DNA from: Bedellia somnulentella
Taxonomy: Eukaryota; Arthropoda; Insecta; Lepidoptera; Bedelliidae
Length of the DNA: 64,000 nucleotides
Direction: 5' to 3'
NCBI GenBank assembly: GCA_963576735.1
Contig: OY755183.1
Span: forward strand, 18,185,213-18,249,212
Part shown: piece by piece, positions 51,094 to 62,718 of the stretch
Layout: each line of letters opens with the position of its first letter
Numbering within the stretch: position 1 is the stretch's first letter
Notes under the pieces: model-generated
Database searches by the model: none
The model's input: the letters and a program-made list of their open reading frames with translations, nothing else
Told to the model about the DNA's origin: nothing
Made by a program: the position numbers and the translations under genes

Positions 51094-54000
51094 TGTTATA
51101 TATGTATAGTAGGGTACCGAGCGCCTGCGAGCCTCGTCATTGGTCTCAATAAATCAGTGTGCAAATAGCTATCGTGTTGGTTACTTGTCGCGAGACATTG
51201 TCCCTATACTTAACAATTGGCGACGATACCCAACCGAGCGTGTTATCATAACGTACCATTGTTGTAATCGCTATGAATTCATACGGTTTATTAACTTCAT
51301 TCGACCACACCACACAAGATTGGTCTAGTTATAAATCACGTTTACTGCAATGGTATATCGCAAATGATATAACCGTTGAGGCGGACAAAGCAAAGGTCAA
51401 GCGAAGAGCAATATTATTGAGCGCTGTAAGTGAAACTACCCACAAATTAGCGAGCGATCTGGCTCTGCCGAAACCCTTAGAAGAGGTTGATTTCGACGAT
51501 ATTATTGAAATATTGGACGATCACTTCACACCGAAGCGTTTTGGATTTGCAGAGAAATCAACTTTTTACTCTGCATCACAGCAGCCAGGCGAAACGCACA
51601 CTCAATGGGCGGCCAGAATTAGGGGGTTGGCGGCACACTGCAACTTTAGAAACTTAGAAGAAGCTCTTTTGGTCAAATTCATCATGGGGATGGTGCCCGG
51701 ACACGAACGAGACAAACTGTTTGTTTGGAGCAGCGCGAGCTGACGTTGGCGAAGGCGATCGACATGGCGGAGAGCGTACGTTGCGCACGGCTCGCGTCCG
51801 CCGGCGCCGCGCCCCACACCGTCAACAGCATCAGCAACAGACAAGAGAAGTGTAGTGTATGCGGTTATACCAATCATAATGCCAATCAGTGCCGTTTCAA
51901 AAATTATAAATGTAAAAAGTGCCAACGTAAAGGTCATTTACGCAAAATGTGTTCCTTTAGTGATAAAGTGAAGTGCATTAATGAGTCCGTGGATGACGGA
52001 GACGATGGTATGGCATTTTATAATATTCGATGCATAAAAGGAAAACCCATGACAGAGCGGGTTTCTGTAGATGGTATATTTTTGGAATTCGAGATAGATA
52101 GTGGCTCAGCAGTTAGTGTTATGTCACACGATACTTATAGTAAATATTTCAGTTACGTGCCGTTGTCTGACACTAAAAAAAGGTTATACGGGTATAATGG
52201 TGGTAGTATAGTAGTAATAGGACTAGTTAATTTACCGATACTTTATAATCAGCTGAGAAATAATCTTGATATTTTTATTGTAAAAAATGGAGGACCCCCG
52301 CTTTTGGGTAGAGATTTTATAATTTTGTTTAGTTTAGAGTTAAAACCGGTCGTAAAATCTATAGCTATAAAGGAAAACGCAAACAGTAATATTCGTCAAG
52401 CCTTATTAAAAGAATTTCCGACGGTATTTTCGGGCACTCTCGGTACTATTAATAAATTTTCGGTTACCCTTAAATTAAAACCAGGCGTCTCACCTATTTT
52501 TATGAAAGCTAGACCTGTGCCTTACGCTTTAAAAGACAAAATAAATGCAGAAATAGATCGACTTCTGGAATTAAAAATTTTGCAACCAATAGAACATTCA
52601 GAATATGCATCGCCAATCGTACCAGCTTTAAGAAAAGATGGTGGGGTGAGGATATGTGCAGATTTTTCAGTATCCATTAATAAACAATTAGTTATTGATA
52701 AATATCCTTTACCTACAATCAATGATTTGTTTTCCAAATTGCATGGGGGGGTCCAATTTAGTAAAATCGATATGTCACGAGCATACAATCAGGTGATTTT
52801 AAATGATCCAAAAAATTTGACATGTATCAATACCCATCGTGGCTTATTTAAATTAAATAGACTAGTATTTGGACTAGCCTGTGCGCCGGCGATCTTTCAA
52901 CGCACAATGGAAAATCTGTTGGCTGGTTTAGACGGCGTAATGATATTTTTGGATGACTGCTGCGTAACTGGTAGAGATTATGAAGAGCATAGACAAAGGT
53001 TAATTGCGGTTTTAAAGCGATTTGAAGAAGCAGGGTTAACATTACAGGAAAGTAAATGCGAGTTTTTCATGAATGAAATTACATATTTAGGTCATGTTAT
53101 TAATAGGCACGGTATTCAAAAATGTCCCAAAAAGGTTAGTGCCATAGTAAGTGCTTCAAAACCACACAACAGTTGCAGTCGTTTTTAGGCCTCACCAATT
53201 ACTATAGAAGTTTCATTCCAGACGCGGCCTCGCTGTTAAGTCCCCTTTATAAATTATTGAATAAAAACGTACAATGGGAATGGTCATCGGAACAAAATGA
53301 TGCTTTTATGAAAGTAAAAGAAATACTATCATCGGATGAAACATTAGCTCATTATGATCCTAACGCAACCTTGATACTGACTGTGGATGCGTCCCCCACC
53401 GGATTGGGTGCAATTTTATCTCAATTGGATAAAAAAGGGCACGAGAGACCAATCTCTTATGCATCACGATCTTTAATTCCAGCTGAGAAAAAGTATGCAC
53501 AAATACAAAAGGAAGCCACAGCCATTATTTTCGGGGTACGCCGTTTCCACCAATATTTGTATGGTCGCGCGGTGCCCTTTATACTACGTACCGATCATAA
53601 ACCGCTGCTGTCAATATTTGGGCAAAACAAAGGCATCCCGGAAATAACAGCTAATAGGCTACAAAGATACGCAATGTTTCTGGCAGCGTATAACTATACA
53701 ATTCAGTACGTGCGCAGTAGTGATAACAGCGCTGACTTCTTATCTCGCGCACCGCCGCCGCCGCCGCCGGCCGAGCAGGTGCCGCGAGGCGCGCACGACG
53801 AGCATTTGGATACTGCATCTTATGTTAATTTTATTGTCGACGGATCGTTACCTGTCACTTTGTCTGAGATAAGGCATCATACAGAAAGCAACAGTAATTT
53901 ATGTTTAGTGAGAGATTACCTAATAAAAGGATGGCCTAGAAAAATAAGCGACACAAAAGTACACCCATTTTTTGCTTGTCGGTTTCAACTCTCATATGAA

Positions 54001-55451
54001 AATGGTTGCATAATGAGGGGCCATAAAGTTGTTATACCCGAGTCACTAATAAGTAGAATTTGTAATGAGCTGCATAGTTATCATTTTGGAATAGTGAAAA
54101 TTGAAAGCGGAAGCTCGCGAAAGGTTATGGTTTCCCGGTATAGACAAAAAACTGGAAGACATCGCACGCGCTTGTGAGGTTTGCGCCGCGCTGCGCCCCT
54201 CGCCCCCGCGCGCCCCGCTCGCGCCGTGGCCGCACCCGCCACACGCGTTCTCGAGAGTGCATGCAGATTTTTTAGGACCGTTTAATGGCCAAGTATATTT
54301 AATTATAGTAGACGCGTATAGTAAATGGGTCGAATGTTTTATTATGACCACATCATTTACGTCTCACGCTGTTATAGAGAAACTATACGAATTTATGTCT
54401 CGACTAGGAATACCAGATACTTTGGTGACAGACAATGGCACGTCTTTTACATCTTTGGAATTCAAAAATTTTTGTGAGCTTAATGGAATTAAACACTTAT
54501 TTTCTCCTGTCTATCATCCATCTAGTAACGGACAGGCGGAATCTTTCGTGAAAATAATAAAGAAAGGCTTAAAAGGTATTATTTTAGAAAGTGGAAATAA
54601 GAAACCACAGCAATCAAAAATTTTCAAGTTTTTATTTGATTATAGGAATTCCAAAAATAACACCACCGAAAAGTCACCAGCCGAATTAGTGTATGGACGT
54701 CGGTTACGTTCAAGATTAGATTTTGTAGTACCTTCTCATCCATCGTCTGCCTCAGCCAAGGAATCCGAATTAGCTAGCACTGTAGGCCATCATCAGTTTT
54801 TACAGGCAACTAATTATAGAGGTCAAGAACGAGAGCCTTTCACAATTAACGATTGTGTTTGGCTCAAAAAGTATATAGGTAATAAGAAATATGTTTGGAT
54901 TAATGGCAAAATTGTAAAAAAGAATGGACAGAGATTATTTACTGTATTTTTACCGGAAATGAATTGTGAAGTCACGAGGCATATTGACCAGCTGTGGAGA
55001 AAGAGTGACTCTAAGGATGACCCAGCACCGCCGCCGCGGCCGACCGACACCCCGTGGGGAGAACTGGTGGACGACATGCCCGCCGCCGCCGCCGCCGCCG
55101 CCGCCCCGGGCAGCTCCGTGGACGGCCTCGACACCGACACTAATCTCGAGGAGGGAGAGCAAATGGGAGACCCTGAAGGTGTAGTCACCCAGACCCCGAC
55201 CACCCCTGAGAATCTTACTGGTAACTTGCGGCGTCGAGCGATATCACCCGTCTTCTCCACACCGACCACCCAAGCTGAGGATAGTGATTAGCCAAAAACT
55301 AGATGTTTGTTAAACTATATCAGGGAGGAATGTTATATATGTATAGTAGGGTACCGAGCGCCTGCGAGCCTCGTCATTGGTCTCAATAAATCAGTGTGCA
55401 AATAGCTATCGTGTTGGTTACTTGTCGCGAGACATTGTCCCTATACTTAAC
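51094..55451 (+). mobile_element. Ty3/Gypsy-type LTR retrotransposon with short identical LTRs
   Basis: LTRs of 121 bp at 51094-51214 and 55331-55451 read identically (TGTTATATATGTATAGTAGG to CCCTATACTTAAC). ATTGGCGACGATACCC follows the left LTR as a primer-binding-site candidate, and a polypurine CAGGGAGGAA precedes the right LTR. The gag-pol sequence between has three single-base frame breaks. No clear target-site duplication. Same strand as Fab1, in the intron between exons 16 and 17. Confidence 0.92.
51273..55291 (+). pseudogene. Gypsy gag-pol with three frame breaks
   Basis: The order is gag (51273-51743; QQPGETHTQWAARIRGLAAH), a frame break near 51730, then two zinc knuckles (CSVCGYTNHNANQC, CKKCQRKGHLRKMC), protease (FEIDSGSAVSVMS) and RT (ICADFSVSINKQL, FGLACAPAIFQR, catalytic FLDD in place of the usual YxDD). 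A second break is near 53165. RNase H follows (LTVDASPTGLGAIL, LRTDHKPL), a third break near 54100, then integrase (CEVCAAL, HADFLGPF, LVTDNGTSF, SSNGQAESFVK). The tail is Pro/Ala-rich from GGC-type runs. Each break is explained by one or two bases. Confidence 0.88.
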
Positions 55452-55469
55452 TCAAAATCAAAATCGTAA

Positions 55470-56300
55470 AAAAAATGTACTGAATTATTTTATTTTATTA
55501 TCTTTGGGGGGCTTACAGCTAAATTTACAATATAAAATGATAACATAGGCAGAAATAGGCCAATAACAAGCTACCACATATGCATAAAAATAAAGAACTC
55601 GAAAACAACAGAGAAACAGGAGGCTTAACTAAAAAAGGAATTAATCTAATTAATAAAACAACAGCAAGAAAATGCACCGAAACAAATGATGTGATAAACC
55701 AATATTCGGCAACAGCGACCGCTAATTTGAAATACTTAAATTTTAAAAAAAGTCATTTGCAAATGATCGCTTAATGTGAGCTATACTGTTATGGAATATA
55801 TCCAAAGTGAGTTCACCATTATAATAATTAAATTCATTGCAAGATCAGATAAGATAGGCATTACGTCTGTAATTTGTTTTGGCTGGGGGGACATGAAGCA
55901 AATCATTGCTACGCAGTTTTTTTGAAGGAACTCTCAAGCAAATTTTACTGAAGAGTTCAGGACAATAAATATTACCTTGAGCAATCTTGGCTAGTAGACA
56001 GATATCTGCTATATTCCTACGCAAATGAAGAGGCAAAAGATGTTGAACGTTGCAACGCTTATTATAATCTAAGTATGCAAGTTTAAATTTTAAAGACAGA
56101 AAACGGGTCAACTTCTTTTGAATTCGTTCGATTCTATCAAAGTAAACGCCATAACAGGGATTCCAAACTTGAGACGCATACTCAAGGTGACTGCGAACAT
56201 AGGCCCAATATATACTGATATAGTCCGGGGAAATATATACTGGCAGTTATGCATGCTCAAAAACTGATCGAGAAATCCCCAAATCGCTGAGTTGGTTTTA
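55470..56300 (-). pseudogene. LINE 3' end, Jockey-group
   Basis: Minus strand: AYVRSHLEYASQVWNPCYGV, then YFDRIERIQKKLTRFLSLKF (56235-56060 and on to 55845), followed by a 3' UTR and an AATAAAATAAAATAATT tail near 55483-55500. Only the C-terminal domain of the RT remains. Inserted about 20 bp from the right LTR of the Gypsy element. Confidence 0.75.
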
Positions 56301-56319
56301 TACATGTGCCCACATTTTG

Positions 56320-56720
56320 TTTGGACAGTGTACATACGTGATAGGGGGCAGGCCTATCGCCGATTTGTACGAATACATTCGTACATATATTCACGGTTAT
56401 AAATATAGATAAATATAATTATAAATAGCCAGAGCTTCAGAATCAGAAAATTCGTTCAGTCACTTTGGGAAGTTCAGTAAAGAAAAGATAGTAAAATAAA
56501 TGTTATTGGTGATGGTTCTCCAACCGCATCGCTCAAAAATCACTTAAAAAGGTCCGATACCCTTAGTCGCCTTTTACGATCACCCATGGGAAGAAATGAG
56601 GTAGTGCTATTCTACGCCGACACTACACAGCAAATACGAATACACTGTCACATGACCAATTATACTTAGCTATGTGGGTTTCCTCACGATGTGTTTCCTC
56701 AACGTTAACAACCATTAGTT
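56320..56720 (-). repeat. SINE body split by a nested interspersed repeat A
   Basis: GTGATAGGGGGCAGGCCTAT and CGAATACACTGTCACATGAC plus GTGGGTTTCCTCACGATGTG are the minus-strand body of the SINE at 23270-23645. A minus repeat A copy interrupts it (about 56375-56630) and is flanked by ACGAATACA on both sides, a 9-bp target-site duplication. Confidence 0.8.
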
Positions 56721-57286
56721 AGTAACATTATTATCTTAGCCTATGTTAGTATACAATATTATTTTTTATTTGATCAGTCAATAAGCACCAGCGCTAGGTG
56801 CTGCATTATTGGGGAGTCGTAGCGCCCTGATATGGTCCTCAGGATAGAGTAGGGCTGCTCCGCACCCTGCAGAGGAACGAAGTGGTTTTATTTATTTATT
56901 TATTTATTCAAGGCACACCAACAGCATTATATTATAACATAAATTGCATTAACATTCATTTTACACTCTTGGCCAACAACAGTGCACGCAGCATTTACAA
57001 TATTATAACTTAAAGATGAAATGAACTTAAAGATGAAAGAAATTTTATTAAAAACTATAATATATATTTTGCGCATAATGGCATAAAAGTCGTCTGTACG
57101 GTTCTGCGCTAACATACCCGAAGCAGTGCAAAAGCGAGGCAGCCCCAACAACATCCTGAAACTATTATTGTATAGGACTCGCAGAGCAGTGATGGCCCGC
57201 TGCGTATATCTGGTCCATAGGGTGCACGTATAAAATACCTGACAGTAGGCTTTAAACAGGCTTATTTTGACCATAATTTAATGTTT

Positions 57287-57380
57287 TTTGACATGAATTC
57301 CTCATGTGGGGATTATTACTCATAAATAAAAGATGTTATTAAAGGAAAGAACATCTTTTATTTATGAGTAATAATCCCCA
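57287..57380. repeat. Hairpin repeat lacking the tRNA-like core
   Basis: CTCATGTGGGGATTATTACT, CATAAATAAAAGATGTT, AAAGGAAAGAACATCTTTTA and TTTATGAGTAATAATCCCCA form two opposed arms with nothing between. It belongs to the same family as 28873-29060 by its arm sequences. Confidence 0.7.
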
Positions 57381-57832
57381 CATTTTATTTATTTTGACCA
57401 CTTTGCTACACTGAGCAAATCTACGAATCAGCATATTACAGCGGACCGCCGTCGCTCTGCGTTCCCTCTCTATATCCTCTTGGTCTTTGAGGTCGTCGGT
57501 CACAATATGCCCCAGATATTTAAATTTAGTCACGCGGCGTAGAACTACTTCATTTAATTTAATAGCAGTTATAGTTTCTGGGGTTTTCTTCCCGTCGGCT
57601 CTTGGCCATACATTCCCTCTTTTTAATTTTGTACATCAAACCGTGTTTGGAAGCATAATCGGCACAAGTACGCAACAATTCATTCAGAACTCTGACCGTG
57701 GGGATCAGCAGCACCATATCATCAGCATAGCTGATATTATTTGCAGCAACATCATCTACGCGACAACGAATGTGTTTGCTACTAAGCTCCACGATCAGGT
57801 CTTTAACGAACAGGTTAAATAGATTTGGAGAA

Positions 57833-58258
57833 AGGGCTCAAACACATAAACACGTTACGACGACGCAACGTACAACGATGCGGCGTCGTTTCACGATACG
57901 ACGTCGCATCGTGGAAATCTACGTCACGACGTCGATGCACGATACGACGTCGTGACGTTAGAAACTCACGATGCAATCCTGCGCAGTTGTTATTCAAAAT
58001 TCAAAGATGACGGATATTATTGAAGTCGATCATTTAATTACACAACACAAGGACAAAACATCTGAATAAAAATTCAAAAACAACAGCAGCAAAACCCCAA
58101 CGGCATCGTGCCGTATATCGTGCATGGCACATTACGTTACGATGTCGTGTTTTTTTACGATGCTCATCGTAGATTTCCACGACACGATGTCGTATCGTGA
58201 AACGACGCCGCATCATTGTACGACGCGACGTCGTATCGTGTTTATGTGTGGGAGCCCT
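57833..58258. mobile_element. MITE with about 92-bp terminal inverted repeats, ACGTCG-rich
   Basis: AGGGCTCAAACACATAAACA opens at 57833. The reverse complement of the other end reads AGGGCTCCCACACATAAACA from 58258. The inverted similarity extends about 92 bp, to GAAATCTACG on each side. The core is full of short palindromes such as ACGACGTCG. No ORF of its own. Confidence 0.85.
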
Positions 58259-58558
58259 GTGGCAGGGGGCCTCACATTTAAGTTTATAGGCATGTGGCAA
58301 CTTATTGGCCCATCTCGCGCAGTTTTCCTGGTTACCGTTCCAATACTGCAGTATGCGTAGAAGCTTTGACGGTACTTTTCTCTCGCGTAACTTGGCCCAA
58401 AGCACATCGTACGACACGGTGTCGAAAGCACGCGACAGGTCGAGAAAACATGCGTATACGTGCGTTCGGCGCCGCGCATAATACTGTACTGTGTGCTTTA
58501 AACCGCACATAATCTCATATCATTGTCATGATAATGTTGCAATGTATTTATTTCCCAG

Positions 58559-58688
58559 GACGGGCTAGTATGTCGCGTGTACTACGCGGCGCAGTTCCAC
58601 CGCCTGCGACACTTGTTGCTGGCGACGCTGGACGGCGCGCCGGACCGCGGGAAGTGTCTGCTGGACGACGGGAAGGAGAAGACCGACA
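58559..58688 (+). CDS. fab1: Fab1/PIKfyve exon 17 (start of the kinase domain)
   Basis: The acceptor is TTTCCCAG|GAC and the donor GACCGACA|GTAAGT. It encodes DGLVCRVYYAAQFHRLRHLL, then a GC-rich insertion LATLDGAPDRGKCLLDDGKE absent from the vertebrate pattern. CRVYYAAQFHRLR matches the family's CRIYYAxxFHxMR block at the start of the PIPK catalytic domain. Phase 0 in, phase 1 out. Confidence 0.95.
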
Positions 58689-58694
58689 GTAAGT

Positions 58695-59540
58695 ATGGGG
58701 AGGTTTTTAGATTGTAGGCCCGGGAAGTCAAGTTGGAAATTATTTGGTGTAAAATGAAGTTGATTTCTTCTTACGATTCATCCCAGCTTTAGTAGCCCTA
58801 TTTTAAGTTGGCTCGAACTCCTAGGTAACAATATAAATATATGGAACTTAATTAAGAAATAAAATTAGCGGCCTTATTATTATGTCTAGTTAGCTATGTC
58901 TTGCAGGCAACTTATAGATAATAGTAATAAATATTGCCCTGAAGAGTTGTAAAGTTTATGTGGCTGTGAGCTGAGAACTTTAAGTCACTATTGTGACTCA
59001 AAGGCCAAGTGAAGATAGGATGCTACGGGGTAGACCGATTTCGTGGAGATGGAATATGTCCAACAATAGAAATTGCCTGATGAGGAAGATATGTTAACAC
59101 TGCTCCAAGTCTTATACACATACAGCCTTATAGAAAGTGATAGGAAGCTAATTATTACACATCACTATTTTATACAATTTCACATGTTCTTAATTAAGTA
59201 GAACTGGCAGAAGAAACAATTATTGTAGATTCTTTATCTTTTTATGTCTGTCACAGCAATTATAGAACAAAAAAGAATGAATAACCACGTAAAACTTATT
59301 TAGAATTTGTTAAAAATTACAGAGTTAAGAATAAAAATATAATGTTCAAAGAGGTTGATGAATCTAAATGAAGCTCGAGTATTTTGTCAGAATCGTAAAA
59401 CTGGCGGTTGATTAATACTGCTTACTTGCAACATGTAATGGCGTGAGTATGTATATTTTTGTCTCTTCAGTACATCACTACTATCGTTACTTTATATATC
59501 TAACTGATGAGTTTATTGTCTTATGTTACTTAATTTCTAT
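58695..59540. other. Intronic sequence without genes
   Basis: No exon or repeat recognised. Confidence 0.35.
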
Positions 59541-59545
59541 TCTGA

Positions 59546-59793
59546 TGCTGTGTAGTGTCGGCTTAGAATAGCACTACCCCATTTCTTCCGGTGGGTGTAC
59601 GTAAGAGGCGACTAACGGTATTGGGGCTTTTTAAGGGAATTTTGGGCGATGCGGTTGGAGACCCATCACCAACAACCTTTATTTTTACCACCTTTTCTCC
59701 ACGCAACTTCCAAAAGTGGCTGAAGGATTTCTAATTCCTTAGCTCTGGCTACCCCTTCTAGGGATTTATAGCCGTGAGTATATGTATGTATGT
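59546..59793 (+). repeat. Interspersed repeat A, abutting an exon acceptor
   Basis: GCTGTGTAGTGTCGGCTTAG through GTGAGTATATGTATGTATGT. Its tail ends about 20 bp before the AG of the exon 18 acceptor (59812-59813). Confidence 0.85.
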
Positions 59794-59813
59794 TACTTAA
59801 TTTCGTGTTCCAG

Positions 59814-59918
59814 AAAAGCTATGCGACGTAGAGGAGGGTTTCATCCGTTCGCTGGCGCACTGCGTGCCGTGGGCCGCGCGCGGGGGGAAGTCGGGCTCCA
59901 CGTTCTGCAAGTCTGTGG
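59814..59918 (+). CDS. fab1: Fab1/PIKfyve exon 18 (kinase N-lobe, glycine-rich loop)
   Basis: The acceptor is GTGTTCCAG|AA and the donor TCTGTGG|GTGAGA. It encodes KKLCDVEEGFIRSLAHCVPW and AARGGKSGSTFCKSV. The EExFIRSLxHxxPWxARGGKSGxxF pattern is the most conserved start of the PIKfyve catalytic domain, with the GGKSGS loop that holds ATP. Phase 1 out; the remaining kinase exons (including the catalytic Lys-Gln-Met strand and the activation loop) are not within the window. Confidence 0.97.
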
Positions 59919-59960
59919 GTGAGATCTTACTACCGTTCTCTAAACATTATCAAAAAATAT

Positions 59961-60450
59961 ACATGTCGCAGGCAGACTGTATATTCCGCCGTTTTGCATT
60001 ACGGCTAGCCGTTTTCTAAAACAGCGCCGTTTTGTAATGCGGCGGTTCAAGCATTAGCCGGATTGTTATTGAGATACGTTCTTCAATAAGGCGGCCCACG
60101 ATTAACCGCATCGTACTTATACTCGGGTGCGCTTTTTCTTACATACCTTTTTTATTTCCATCATCGGAAGTCCGAAAATATTTCACATACCATTAAAATA
60201 TAAATGATTAGTCTTCATAAAAAAAATAAGTTCTGCTTGGGTGAGTCGGGGGCGAAAGCCCCCTTCAGGGGAAGAAAAGCTAAGTCACATTTAGCACCTT
60301 TAATGCATTATCTGTATTATACCGGCGGTTTTATATCTAGCCGCATTCAATCCGACTAATGCTTGAACCGCCGCATTACAAAACGACGCTGTTTTAGATA
60401 CCGGCTAGCCGTAATATAAAACGGCGGATTATACAATCCGACTACGACAT
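59961..60450. mobile_element. MITE with about 100-bp terminal inverted repeats
   Basis: Left end ACATGTCGCAGGCAGACTGT, right end as reverse complement ATATGTCGTAGTCGGATTGT. The inverted similarity runs on through CCGCCGTTTT, TACGGCTAGCCG, AAAACAGCG and GCGGCGGTTCAAGCATTAG. The middle (60070-60345) is unrelated unique sequence without ORF. It starts about 40 bp after the exon 18 donor. Confidence 0.82.
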
Positions 60451-62270
60451 ATTTATTTATTTATTTATTTGAGAAACAAACGGTACACAATATTTCAAAT
60501 AAGACAAAAATACAGAGAAGTTCTTGACCTATAAAGTTTCTACCAATTGATATACATACGATACAGAAAAACGCAAATTAAATAACTAATGAAAACAAAA
60601 CAATTATACATCAGTTGTAATGTGGATAATTTATACAGATGAAATTAAGTAAGTTAAATGAATTCTATTGTCATTCCCACCAGACCAAGCAAACACTACA
60701 AGATTACAAAATATGCATATAGATTTTAGGAAATAATGTTAATAATATTTTATGATAATAAAATATACCTAAATAAGATACTTACTTTTCAAGGTTAAAA
60801 ATACATAAATTAATAATATATAGGATAATTATGAATGAAAGTACTTAAAATACATACTTTAATATAATAACATAATAAGTAAATATATAAATATAATATA
60901 ATAAATAAATATAAATTCAAATAATTATATTAAGAGAAAATTGTGTGACTCAAACATTTAGGGTCAATCCGCTGATTCAACAAACTCCAACTGTTTACAA
61001 AAGTTCTTAAATTGAGTTAATGATAAATTGAAAATGTCAGCTTCAGAAAATTTTGTATTGTAAGAAATAATAGCACGGGAAATAAATGTGTTGGTGGCAT
61101 AATTAGTCCTAAGAGATGGTGTGTGGAATGTGAATGAGTTTCTAGTGTTGTGGGACGGACATCTGAAGTTTAACCTTGATAACAAATAAGGTGAATCAAT
61201 TAGATTGTGGATGGTTTTAAATAACATTACTTGATCCCTAGTGTCTCTAGCACATTTTAAGGGTTTCAAGTTAGGAAGGTTGTTAAAGTATGGAAATCTA
61301 TAGTTAAGGTGTTTAATAAACTTATTTTGAATTCTTTGAAGCATTTTGATATATACTTGATACATGGGGTTCCATACTGTTGAGCCATATTGGAGTATTG
61401 GTAGTACCAATGCATTATAAAGTGTTACAATAGTTTGAGGGCTTTTAAATTCTTTTGACTGACGAAGTACAAATCCTAGCAATTTATACGCTTTGGAGAA
61501 TATGCTAGAAATATGTTTATCAAATAGCAATTTAGAGTCAATTATGATGCCAAGATCTCTAACCTCACTTGTTCTTGAAAGGACTTTGGAAAAAAGTGAA
61601 TAGGGGAATAAATCATATTTGGTTTTCCTACAAAAGGATATAATATGGCACTTGTCTAAATTAAGTTGTAAATTATTATTACTACAATAGGTAGCAAAGC
61701 GGTCAAGATCCGACTGCAAGGCAAGGCAATCACCGTAACACGTGATAGTTTTATATATTTTGGTATCGTCAGCGAATAGAAGAAAGAGTGAATGGAAAAA
61801 TACTTTGTAAATGTCATTTATGAAGATATTAAAGAACAGGGGGCCTACATGAGAACCCTGAATTATACCTGATGTTATTGGCACAAATGAAGAAGTGAAG
61901 CCCTTTACAGTTACGGCTTGCCATCGTCCTCGTATATAGGACTCAATCCAACGTAGCAGGTCTCCGTGTATACCAAAGTTCTCGAGTTTAGCAATTAATA
62001 TAGAGTGGCAGATTTTATCAAAAGCTTTTGAGAAGTCTGTATACACAGCATCTACACGGTGACCAGCATCCATAGCCTCAGACACATTCTCAATGAATTC
62101 GCAAACATTAGTCTCAGTTGAACGTTTGGTGACGAATCCATGCTGCTCACTTATGATATGAGGTCTAATTATGGGGAAAATCATATCATAAACAATTTTT
62201 TCCAGTAGTTTTGGAAGAACAGAAATTTTAGATATTGGTCTGTAGTTCTTTATATCATGTTTGTCGCTTT
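60451..62270 (-). pseudogene. Jockey-group LINE RT, 5'-truncated
   Basis: The minus-strand frame from about 62268 reads DKHDIKNYRPISKISVLPKL, continuing through 62184-60964 (406 codons): EQHGFVTKRSTETNVCEFIE, VYTDFSKAFDKI, SGIIQGSHVGPLFFNIFIND, catalytic LFADDTKIY, DLGIIIDSKLLFDKHI and the C-terminal LNYRFPYFN region. No internal stop. The endonuclease and ORF1 are missing, so it is dead on arrival. The 3' UTR ends in an AAATAAATAAATAAAT tail at about 60451-60473. Confidence 0.88.
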
Positions 62271-62420
62271 ATATACAAAAACAAACAACCTATTAAGGAA
62301 AATAATGTTAAAACTCCATATTTTAAATAGCTTCTTACGATTTCCATGAGAAGTGATTTCAGAATGATTATCAAGCACTTTTCTTTTGAGGGTTTATTTT
62401 GATATTGATGATTGACATTA

Positions 62421-62680
62421 TGTGCTGTGTAGTGTCGGCTTAGAATAGCACTACCCCATTTCTTCCAGTGGATGTACGTAAGAGGCGACTAATGTTATTG
62501 GGACTTTTAAGGGATTTTTGGGCGATGCGGTTGGAGACCCATCACCAACAGCCTTTCTTATACCTTCAACTTCAAAAGTCCAATCCCACTCAACTTTCCA
62601 AAAGTGGCTAAGGAATTTCTAATTCCTTAGCTCTGGCTACCCCTTCTAGAGATTTATAGCCGTGAGTATATGTATGTATT
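62421..62680 (+). repeat. Interspersed repeat A
   Basis: GCTGTGTAGTGTCGGCTTAG through GTGAGTATATGTATGTATTT, full length. Confidence 0.82.
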
Positions 62681-62718
62681 TTAAGCAACTAAAACAACCT
62701 TATCCTTATATGTATATG

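Larger units (their letters stand above)
56890..58510 (-). pseudogene. LINE RT relic, split by two insertions
   Basis: Minus-strand pieces in order: HVYACFLDLSRAFDTVSYDV and LWAKLRERKVPSKLL (58510-58300); SPNLFNLF, then VAANNISYADDMVLLIPTVR with catalytic YADD (57830-57559); FKYLGHIVTDDLKDQEDIER (57533); FKAYCQVFYTCTLWTRYT and LLGLPRFCTASGM (57274-56927). The same family as the inverted fragments at 23827 and 31924. A MITE (57833-58258) and a hairpin repeat (57287-57380) interrupt it. Confidence 0.85.

Noticed and set aside
51225..51700. Second Gypsy element as an infectious retrovirus with an envelope gene
   Set aside because: No third ORF follows integrase before the right LTR at 55331, and the same is true of the first element; both are plain retrotransposons.
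54823..55269. 148-codon minus-strand ORF over the end of the second Gypsy element
   Set aside because: It is an antisense shadow of the integrase tail and its GC-rich Pro/Ala-coding runs.
57770..58510. Arg/His-rich small ORFs on both strands at 57770-58512
   Set aside because: They come from the palindromic ACGACGTCG core of a MITE and lack any conserved motif.
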